This document shows positions 55,237 through 64,000 of a stretch of 64,000 nucleotides of DNA, piece by piece. The translations under genes were made by a program, and so were the position numbers. Position 1 is the first letter of the stretch, and each line of letters begins with the position of its first letter. A model generated the notes under the pieces. It did not search any database. It saw nothing but the letters and a program-made list of their open reading frames with translations, and was not told the DNA's origin. The stretch covers positions 794,001-858,000 of the forward strand of contig JACDTU010000005.1 in the NCBI GenBank assembly GCA_022376465.1. The letters are read 5' to 3'. The DNA comes from Cubamyces lactineus. Taxonomy: Eukaryota > Basidiomycota > Agaricomycetes > Polyporales > Polyporaceae.

Positions 55237-57818
55237 ATGTCGATGAAGGACGCCAAGCACGATACGTCGCACAGCGTTGAAGACGTCGACGAGAAAAGCC
55301 GCGACAAAGACACGTCGTCTGACACGAGCACCGAGTTCGACTTCGTGTCGTACCACGAGAGCAATGCTGGGCGTTTGGTCGTCGACCCCGAGTATGTTCA
55401 GCCAATCAGGATATCCGAGAGATGACTCAGCCGGGGCGCTTTTTTGTGCTCCAGGGAGGCGAAGATCGAGTTCGGTGAGGCCGTGGCCAAGAAGCTGAAG
55501 CTTTCGAAGGATGGGACGAAGGTGCTGTGGCCGCAGCCTACGGACGACCCGGAAGATCCACAGAACGTGAGTCTCTTCTCGTATCGAGATTTGACAAACA
55601 TGACTCACGAGTGTCCTGCCAGTGGACGGACTTCCGAAAAAATCTTCAGCTGTTCATCATCACCCTCGCGGCCATCGTTCCAGATTTTGACTCCGGCATT
55701 GGTATCAGCATGGTACAATATTTCTAGCTGTTCACCTGCTCACACGACATTGGTCGTATAGGCATTGCGGACATCTTCGCGCTCGCTACGCAGTATGACA
55801 CCACAACGGGCCACATCAACAACTTGACATCGAAGTACGTTTCCAAGTCTTCCCGAAGCAAGGCTCATTTCGATTGATCCATGCAACGTATATGACAGCT
55901 GGAGTATCTTCTTGCTCGGTTAGTCCCATTTTCTCATGTCAACGCCAACTTTGTACTGACCTTCTCCGCAGGCTGGGGCGGTATATTCGCGGTAATGCTG
56001 ATGCGAAGGTTTGGTCGTCTTCCCGTGCTTTTCTGGTCTCAAGTCCTCGCTCTGGGATTCCTCGTTGGCTGCACTTTCGCTCCGAACTTGAACACCTTCA
56101 CCGGTAAGGGCTCTTCTGGTTCGAGTTTTTAGGCGTCAATACTGATGGCACACATCAAATTCTAGCTATGAGATGTCTGACTGCTTTCTTCGCGTGAGTG
56201 ACGTCGCTAGCTTCTTGATGAACAAATTGTTCACAAGAACCTTTCTAGTACATGTCCACAGGTCACTGTACGTGTGGTCCCTGATCCCTGTGACAGTAAC
56301 AATTTAGCCTTTGCGATAGGGTCTATACGTGGTGACCGACCTGTTCCCCTTCCATCTTCAAGCTCGTAAGGTACGTGGGCCTAACATGCTGAACTCAGAC
56401 CCGTGCTGAGGGACGTCGTTTTAGCTCAATATCTGGACTATGGGATTCATCATCTCGCCTTTCCTCTCGCCCTTCATGATGGGCTTCATCGTCGCACGTA
56501 TCAGGTGCGTTCCGAGCGAGACCGCGGAAATCCACGCCTTAACGGTGGCCAATGCAGCTGGCGCTGGACCTACGGTATTGGTTCAATCTATGGCGCGATC
56601 GTTGTTGCCCTCATCGCATTCCTCGGTGAAGAGACGTAAGTACGGTCCCGACAAGCACCTTGTGGCAGATCACTCATCTCGGAGCTACAAAGGATGTACG
56701 ACCGCAAGCTCCCGAACCCGCGTCCCATTCCCAGGCCGGAGTCCCGTTGGCAGAATCGTATCCAGACTCTCATCGGTATCACCGGATGGAAGATGGCTAA
56801 ATACCGCGACAGCTGGGAGAAGGCCTTCTTCGCATGCTTGAACGTCGTCTGGCGGCCGCACCTCTTCGCTATACTGCTCTTTGAGGTCAGATGAAACATG
56901 TGTCTCCGTAGTCATCGGTATACTAATGCCACCTACAGGCTATGGTTTTCGGCTTCAGCATTGGTATCAACGTGAGTGGCCGAAGCTGTGACATGGGTTT
57001 CGTTGCGTAGCTAACATGCTGTTCCTAGACTACGAATGCCGTGTTCCTCGGCTCGCCACCACCCCTCGGTTACGGGTTCAGCCAGTTCGGTATTGCGGGT
57101 GCCTATGGAACACCAATCGTGAGCGTATAGTTACCCGGGCGTAGAGCAGCCACTGAAGATTTCCCACTAGGTCGCCGTCCTCATTGGAGAGGTTCTTGGT
57201 CGGTACTTCAACGACTGGGTCATGAACTTCTGTATCCGCAGGAACGGTGGTGTCTTCATAGCCGAGAGTCGACTCTGGTATGTGCCCTCTTTCTCAGCAT
57301 GGCTTGATGCTTACCTGTGCTGCTTAGGACATGTTACATCGCGATGCCGCTCTATATTTGCGGATTCGTAGTCCTTGGCGCATCGTTCCAGATGCACCTC
57401 AGTGTGGGGGCGTTGGTCATGGGCTGGGGTATCGCTGAAGTCGCCGTCATGATCAACACTGTCGCAGTCTGTGAGTAGAACGATGATGAAACCCACTCTG
57501 AGATCTTCTGATTGAGAATGCCTATAGACGCGTATTGCAACGACTGCTTCCCGAAGATGCAGGGTGAGATTTCTGCGCTGATCAACCTCGCGCGTACGCT
57601 TGGAGGCTTCAGTGTCGCCTACTTCCAAGTCCCATGGGCGACGAAGAACGGCGCGCTCCAGACGTTCGGCGTCGAGGCTGCGATCGTCGTAGCTCTCTTC
57701 CTCCTCATCGTTCCTACTTTGCAACTCAAGGGTGGCGTGCTGCGGGTAAGTCAGAATGGCGAAACTGGTACGAAGCGAATCGCTGACCTTTCGGTTACAG
57801 GAGCGGTTTTCGATGTAG
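55237..57818 (+). CDS. Major facilitator superfamily transporter, 542 aa
   Basis: A 12-helix secondary transporter of the fungal drug-H+ antiporter-like (Hol1/DHA) type; the substrate is unknown. Eighteen exons: 55237-55391, 55455-55566, 55623-55701, 55762-55834, 55899-55918, 55972-56103, 56166-56193, 56249-56267, 56320-56370, 56425-56504, 56558-56635, 56693-56885, 56939-56971, 57029-57118, 57171-57277, 57328-57470, 57528-57745 and 57801-57818. The N-terminal 90 residues are acidic and polar, followed by DPEDPQNWTDFRKNLQLFII, a usual entry into helix 1. The loop 2-3 signature GWGGIFAVMLMRRFGRLPVL carries the conserved G-x3-D/R-R-x-G-R pattern. RCLTAFFATCPQVTG, SWRWTYGIGSIYGA and EETMYDRKLP follow. 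The C-terminal helices include MGWGIAEVAVMINTVAVYAY and LINLARTLGGFSVAYFQVPW. The last exon encodes only five residues (ERFSM). It may export or import organic cations or metabolites. Confidence 0.92.
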
Positions 57819-58079
57819 ACGACTGTTGCTTCAGGATTCTGTAAGATATGACGTGTAATGTGTCGCGATCGGTGACGAGTGGCCCCGATTCGATTAGTTT
57901 GTTAGTATTACGCCAAACACGAGAGCTTGTTCATGAACGTAAGACGCCAGAGCCCTGGACCCCTCAAAAGCGAACAAAGCTATAGTCCCAAGCAATGATG
58001 GAATACAAGTACACTGGGATGGTCAACCAATACAAGAAAGTTCCTGATCCAACTCGCGCATCAATCCCTGGGACATCAG

Positions 58080-61000
58080 CTAGACCCCCATGGGCCTGGC
58101 TGACGTACCAATCCTGGTATTCCTCCTGGACGTCTTGCCACCGCCGGGCTTCTCCATGGCGGACTTCAAAGCACGAATCGTCGACACGATTTCCGCTATC
58201 ACGCAGGCAGTCAGCACCCTAGTACAGACGACAGAATTCAACGATATAGCTCACCTGCTAATTTCGGGCTTTCGGCCTCGAACTCGTATCGCTTGCTGCG
58301 GTCTGCTCCGCTATGTACGATGAGCTTGAACATGGCGCTGTTCTTGCTTGACTGCGAGCATGTAACGACGCTCTTGAGATGATATGAGGATGTCTTGCCG
58401 CTGTCGAAGACATGCTTCGCCTTGGAGACCGTGGGTATGATCTACACCAATTCATGAGCTATAGCGTAGAAAGAGCAACGAGGAACATACGTGGATGTAG
58501 CCGCCATCGATAGCCAGCGTACGCGCACTGCGCGCGACCAGCATTGGGACCTTCCGATATACAACGAATCTCTGCGGAGGCGAATCATGAGAACACCGCC
58601 CACGATTAGGATTGGGCTGTTGAAATCCACCTTGTAGGCGTTCATGAGGTCAAACATCTGACTCAATGACTGCTCCTGGATAGCCACGTCCGTTGTGAAG
58701 ATAGACGCTACCAGTACCCGTCAGCCATATGGCGGTCGGTCGAGCTTAGCGAACAGCCTCACCGTTTGGATCAGTGGTACCCTTGCGCTCCCGGATTTCG
58801 ACACCGAATTCGCGCAGCATATTCTTCTTCATGAGGATCAGGTCACGCTTCCCCTGCAGGCTCCGCACAGTCCGGTCCAGCGGTATATTCATCTTCACTT
58901 CCCCGGCCTCTACAACAAGCGCGTAGTCCTTGGGATTGTTCAGCTTCCGTTTCTGACATACGGCATCGAGCACCTCTGCCATGTACATCCCACCAGATCT
59001 ATGAACCAGTCAACGTGAGTATACCGGTGAGCGTCAGAGGCGATGTGGCACGTACGCTTGGATCGTAGTAGAGACGTGGCCCGGTTCGTCTGCAGCGCTG
59101 GCAATACGGATTCGGAGGAATATTGGCGGTCCATGGCTGGATGACGGGCCAAGGGAGCTAGGGAACATGCCGACCGAAGTACCAAGGGAACTGAGACCGG
59201 CACTGGTTCCGAGTAGTGTATCTGCAGGCGGCGCAAGGGTAGAAGTATTGGATGGCGCATTGAGCAGCCCTGTGGACTTTTTCTTGACGACGACGCGTGA
59301 GATCCGGCGTTGTATTTTGGATTCCAGTATCTTGTTCTGTTGGACTGAAAGCGAATGGGCTGTCAGCTCGCACCCTTGATAGAATTAGATATTTGCTCAC
59401 TTTGAGATGGGGTTGCTTCCAGAACGGCGTAGGCATCGAAGTTAAACTTAGATATCTTCCCCGTACGATCCGGAGCTGGTTGCAGACGATCAATATAGTT
59501 GCGTGTCATATAGAGTATGCTATGGCTTACGAGGGAAATCTTCGTCAACTTCTCCATCTTCTTCCGCAATACGCAAGATCCACCCGACTGCTGAACACTT
59601 GATTGCCCACTTCGGATCCTCTTCTCCATCCAGGCCCTCGTCGATCTTCGGGAGCCAGCCCTCCTCCCAATACGTCCACAACGCATACCCAAGTACCTCT
59701 TCGACCGTCGCATCCTCCCTCACGCTGAGCTCGAGCGCCTGGCCAGCAGGCTTACGGGCCATTGGGAAGAATACGCGCACGGTCATGCTCTCACTCTCTG
59801 CACGCCCAGATATCGCACTATAGAGCTCGGCGAAGGGGTTCGAAGATGACGTGTTCGACGTCGCTGCAAGCATGGCTGTGAGCGCCGACTTGGCAGGACG
59901 TCGCGGCGGTATGGGACGGCGTGCGAACATGCTTGGAGGCGTCGCTCCCGTCGGGCCCTCCAGCCTCGCCTTCTTCGAGCGTGCATCCCCTGGTTGCTCC
60001 GTTCCGCCGCTGTCCCCGTCCGCTATAGGAGCAGGGGTGACCATCTCGAACATCTCCTCAATGTTCTGCCCGTCTTCTCGAGGCTCAGGAGATGCAGAGG
60101 GGCGCTCGCGTTCCTCGCCATGCTTGCCCTCGCGCACTGGACTAAGACGGCTCGCGCGTGCGCTGGTACTCGGCGGTATGGATGATGCGATCATAGAGGA
60201 GTTCGTAGACATCATAGAGTTGGTCCCAGAGAGAATGGATGCACCCTCCGACGCACTGTCGGAGTTCATACCTAGACCGCGACCAGCGGCAAATTCCCTG
60301 CATACGTGTTGGTATACCATAGACTCCTTGGATAAACAACTGATAGACTCACGGGTCGAATTCATCGTCATTGGCCTCCATGCTATCATCTGCCTCTCCG
60401 CCCATGTCGGAATCTTCATCTTCATCATCCGGAATAATCTCCTCTTCTGAAGACTCCGCCTCGGACGACGAGGATGATATCTCCGGGTTCAGGTTCTGTG
60501 CAGGCATAGGTACTCGCGGAGGCATGCCCGGGGCGTTCGCGCGGGCCATCATACGCATTCGTCTCCTTGCTTCCATTTCCGCCGCCATCTTGAACTTAGG
60601 CACGAACTCAGGCATCCGACGCGCTGGCTGTTGCGCCTGCGTATCTGGCGGAGCCGTCGCATCTCCATTAGTCCCATTGGTACCGTTGGTGCTCGCATTG
60701 CCATTCTGCTGGGCGATAGGTGACGGGGATACACTGTCCTTGACAGGCGATCTGGGTGTCTCCGCTTTGGTAGGACTGGTAGGAGTGGCTGCAATGACCT
60801 CCGTGGTGATCGGTGCCTCTTCAGATGGAGCTGCACTTGCTGCTGCGCCCTTTCCGGGAGCAGCGCCCCGCATAGACAGACGCACCGAATTCCTCTGCAC
60901 AGATGCCCGCTTACCATTGATTCTCATCCCGACCGCACCCGTCCGTGAGGGCCCAAGGATGGTAGTGGTGTACTTCAAGTTCGCCCCAGGAAACCCTGAA

Positions 61001-61288
61001 TGTCTGCGTCGGACGGACGGAGCTGACTCGTCGTCGCTCGGCGTTGGGCTACGAGGCATAGCGAGCTCGGGCCACCGGTCGACGTCCGCGAGACCTGACG
61101 CGACCACATAGGGGTTTGCTTGGTATCCGGAGTCTAGAGAGATGATGCGTGGGCCATAAGGGTCGTCGATGTTTCGCAAGTAATTCAAGCGCAGGTTGTG
61201 GATGAGGTAACTACGCAATACTTCATTGAAGAGTCTATCTCGCGAACGAAGTATCCCGTACTCACTCGGTGTCACTGATGAGCGACAT
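58080..61288 (-). CDS. SIN1: TORC2 subunit SIN1/AVO1
   Basis: Sin1 recruits AGC-kinase substrates to TOR complex 2 at the plasma membrane. Ten exons: 61288-61266, 61210-60353, 60297-59531, 59475-59401, 59344-59056, 58998-58763, 58707-58631, 58571-58491, 58441-58255 and 58195-58080, about 902 residues. The N-terminus MSLISDTDYLIHNLRLNYLR then NIDDPYGPRIISLDSGY is the conserved Sin1 start, assembled over the first intron. The middle is Ser/Pro-rich with acidic runs. The CRIM domain lies at about 470-580 (SMTVRVFFPMARKPAGQALE, EVLGYALWTYWEEGWLPKID, SAVGWILRIAEEDGEVDEDF, KISKFNFDAYAVLEA). The Ras-binding-like domain is at about 672-749 (MYMAEVLDAVCQKRKLNNPK), and a PH domain is at about 750-890 (VVYRKVPMLVARSARTLAID). 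The last codons are uncertain: a GTACGT donor occurs 28 nt before the chosen stop. Confidence 0.92.
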
Positions 61289-61859
61289 ATCTTACCACTG
61301 CAGCCTTCCCAATGCACAAGCACTTCAGGAAGCCTCGCGAAACCAGCAGACGGCTAGTCAAAGTACTATCTTGCAGACAGATCGAATGCGCCAACGGTGA
61401 GCGTTTCAAGATATTCGCGTCGCAAAGTAGAGTGAGATGGTGTGTGTTAGGCCAGACGTACTGTCAAGTTCGGTACGAAGTACAGGCCACAAGGCAATTG
61501 TGTGGCAACGGAAGCGGTGGTACCAGTACAAGCCGTGATAGCAGCCAACGCTATTTGCTATTTGCCGGCGTCCGATCAACAGCCATAATGCCGGATAAGT
61601 CGTATACTACTAACAGTATTAGTCACTGGCTTTACACCCCTAGTGGTCGATAAGATCATAATTGTGATAGCTCCTTTCTATCCTCCAGTACTCGGTCTAT
61701 GTGCACCATCATGGAGTTAGAATCTCACATTAACAACCTACAATGCAGTGTATAATACATCAAGTCCCATATACCGTGTATGCGACTTGCTAAGGTCTGA
61801 TTCGGATTCTGAGGATCCGTGCGTAACACCTGAGCATGAAGTAGTGAATTCTGCGTGTC
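61289..61859. other. Intergenic region upstream of SIN1
   Basis: It should contain the SIN1 promoter and the 3' flank of the gene at the right edge. No gene or clear element is seen. Confidence 0.45.
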
Positions 61860-64000
61860 TCATCCTATAGGTCCTCCAACCCGATGCAGAACAACCTCCT
61901 GTATGTGCCTTCCGTTGCCGTCCATCTACACCTCGGCGAGTCAGCGATACTGCATATACGTCGCCATACGCAAGTGCACACGCACCTTCAGCCCAACTAT
62001 GATATCCTCGTCGAGCAGCACGCTCTCGTACTCGTCTGGCGAGGTGAAGCTCGTCTCGATGTACGGCAATGACGACTGCGGAGGCGCCTCCCACGCACTG
62101 GGGTCCGCCACCAAGGTCGTCCCAAGGACAACCTTCACTCGCCGTTCCTGTTGAACCTGGAGGACGGCCGAACCCTCTTCTTCGCCCTCGCCGTCTTCCT
62201 CCGGGCTGTTCACGTCACCGTCTTCAACCTCGTCTTCATCGTCTTCATCTACCCCGTCTGCGTCCAACTTCTGGCTCCATTCGTAGTACTGTTTCTCCAG
62301 GATGCTCTCTCCGGGAAGCGCACCGAAAGGCTCGCCGTTCATGGAGCGATGGTGCAAGTACCGTTTCATCGACAGTTGGTTGAAGTCGTACACCCGCAGA
62401 CGTCCGTCCGAGCGTACCCGCACGAACCGTTGGCCGCAGGTAGTAGTGATCCAGCGCGTACCCGCGAGCTCGTCGGCGAACCAGCGGGTGACCGCGGGGC
62501 CCCAAGTCTCCCATGGAATAGTGATGGGCTTCTTGTCTTCATCGTCTGTGAGGTTGTCTTCATTCCTGGATGCACGGCTGCGACGTGCTCTTCGCCGAAT
62601 ATTTTGCTGGTACAACGGATAGAAGAACGCGCCGGGCACGTGCGGCACATCCTCCTCTGTGTCTTCCGCGTCCGAATGCTCGTCAACGCTCCTGTACTCG
62701 TCCGACAGTTCTGGCTCAAGATCCTCTGTCGGGGGATTGACAGCCACTTCGTTCTGGCGACGTTTCAACGCATCCAGCGTGATCTTCAGGAGAGAAGACC
62801 GATGCACGATCATCGTGTACACGCGAGTGACCCCAATGGCTAGCCGGATGTGTAGGTGCAATATCATAACTGCCTTCTCCGGGTCGGAGTAGTAGGGAAT
62901 GGCTCTGTCAGCATGTGTCGCAGACGAGAGGGGTCCTCGTGGATTGGGCTCGCATCGACATGTCATGCGTAAGACAAGTGCACCAGGATGGAGAGGGGGC
63001 AGCTGTAGAATACATGTCGTCTTCAGAGCAGGTATTTGAGGGCGAGAGCTTGCACTGGTTTCTGTGTCGGAGGATGTGGCGTCGTGTGGACGAGATGCAA
63101 CTAGCTCGTCGGCGAACTGGCAGATCTCGAGCGCATTGGTTGGAATGATAGGGAGTACGACGGTGTCTGACGACAGTAGAACGAACGAGTTGAACATTGT
63201 CGGATCCGAATACAAGCGCTTCTGGCCCTGGCATCCCATGGTTATTTTGGTCATCCTCTCGGTGTGCACACGACGAGGTCCGTCCAGTACTCACGACTTT
63301 CGGTTCGCCTGTCTTCCAGTTGTATACCACAAGGGTGACGGGGTCGGCGTTGACAAAGGGGAAATAGTTGTTCAAGAGGAAACAGAGAGTGTCCCCAGAT
63401 ATTTCTAGCATGATACTGCAGTGTCCGGGAAGATAATATATGTTCTCAAAGTGAAGTACGGGTTTCGCAGCGGCGGGGTGAGGTTGTCCCGTCGAGTGTT
63501 TGAACAGGTGAATATCGACCGATGCTATCATTTGGGCCTCGTGTACGTACCTAAGTTCCATGCCAATCGTTCAGTAAATGTTTAGGAAGGAGAGAAACCA
63601 TGGACGCACGAATAAGTAACAAGAGCTATCAAGTCATGCTCTTGGATGGCCAATCCCACATCGATGATCTGCTTACCGAGGTCAATATTAGACCACAACG
63701 CGCGAGTATCCTGTGCATCCGCATAGGAGAATGCAGAGTGAAGGTTGATCGTGTGAACCGCATCCGTTCCCGTCAGGTTCTCGCCGTGCCTGCGTTCTCC
63801 GAGAAGCAAGGTTCCACCAGTGAGGTCGTAGATGCCCGAGGGATTATGATTGAGCGCAATAGACCTACGGTCTGACAGGTCGAGTGATCGCCAGGCCTCC
63901 TCCTTAGCGCGTAGGATTCGTAGTCGTTCGCCAGGCACGAGACGCGACGCAGGGTTGTCAATCATGCCGGCGACGCGCAGTTCAAGCGCGTACTGGAGTG
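61860..64000 (-). CDS. F-box/propeller-like protein, 5' part beyond the window
   Basis: This is a member of a common mushroom family with an N-terminal F-box and a propeller-like body. Visible exons: 64000-63610 (open at the window edge), 63550-63295, 63227-61986 and 61925-61860. The frame at the edge reads LQYALELRVAGMIDNPASRL then GERLRILRAKEEAW, the segment that normally follows the F-box, so the F-box itself lies outside. Further family blocks are LLLNNYFPFVNADP-like LCFLLNNYFPFVNADP, LVVYNWKTGEPKV, SDPTMFNSFVLLSSDTVVLP, IPYYSDPEKAVMILHLHI and IPWETWGPAVTRWFADE. A long acidic insert lies near the C-terminus. The last splice (61985-61926) places a short tail ending LHRVGGPIG; it is the least certain. 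An SCF adaptor role is inferred from the family. Confidence 0.82.

Noticed and set aside
60371..61111. 246-residue plus-strand ORF
   Set aside because: Antisense to the SIN1 second exon; the sense frame has the conserved Sin1 start.
1..64000. Search by eye for CRISPR arrays, bacterial operons, viral or retroelement open frames
   Set aside because: No regularly spaced repeats, Shine-Dalgarno-led operons, reverse-transcriptase or integrase motifs were seen; the window is eukaryotic nuclear DNA.

Overview
This is a stretch of nuclear DNA from a filamentous basidiomycete, most likely an Agaricomycete of the polypore kind. The reasons are dense genes on both strands, many 45-65 nt GT-AG introns, and typical mushroom families (DUF6533 seven-helix protein, F-box propeller protein, expanded C2H2-like proteins). 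Gene models were built by hand from splice signals, reading-phase agreement and remembered family motifs; no search was run.

Layout, left to right. 1-5.8 kb: a small unknown gene (1097-1489, -), a gene-poor stretch, then mitochondrial ribosomal protein L16 (4120-4915, -) head to head with a small unknown protein (5111-5718, +). 6-12.8 kb: splicing factor PRP3 (-), decapping factor DCP1 (+) and an unknown coiled-coil protein (-). 12.8-17.8 kb: gene-poor, with an intron-containing tRNA-Asp (14103-14186, -) and one small ORF. 17.8-20.6 kb: an unknown acidic protein and peroxin PEX13 (+). 22.4-27.5 kb: two tandem paralogous acidic zinc-finger genes with a matching pair of ACGCGT elements in each promoter. 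28.2-35.4 kb: a GT61-type glycosyltransferase (+), snurportin (-), an EFM7-like methyltransferase (+) and a DUF6533 seven-helix membrane protein (-). 35.5-41.9 kb: a tiny secreted Cys-rich peptide (+), an F-box protein (-) and a class I-type histone deacetylase (+). 42.2-48.2 kb: an oligopeptide transporter (-, 17 exons), a degenerate HNH-like relic and an unknown protein (-). 48.5-57.8 kb: SAM50 (-) head to head with a MATE transporter (+), then an MFS transporter (+). 58.1-64 kb: TORC2 subunit SIN1 (-) and a propeller-like F-box protein (-) cut by the right edge.

Most genes are conserved housekeeping functions: U4/U6 snRNP splicing plus snRNP import (PRP3, snurportin), mRNA decapping, organelle biogenesis (L16, SAM50, PEX13), TORC2 signalling, chromatin, and three transporters. 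They do not form one pathway cluster. The accessory and possibly new material is the zinc-finger pair with its shared promoter module, the 43-residue secreted peptide, a 16-bp palindrome near 53.8 kb, and several unusual splicing features (a GC-AG intron, exons of 13-16 nt, and a possible 2-nt exon).
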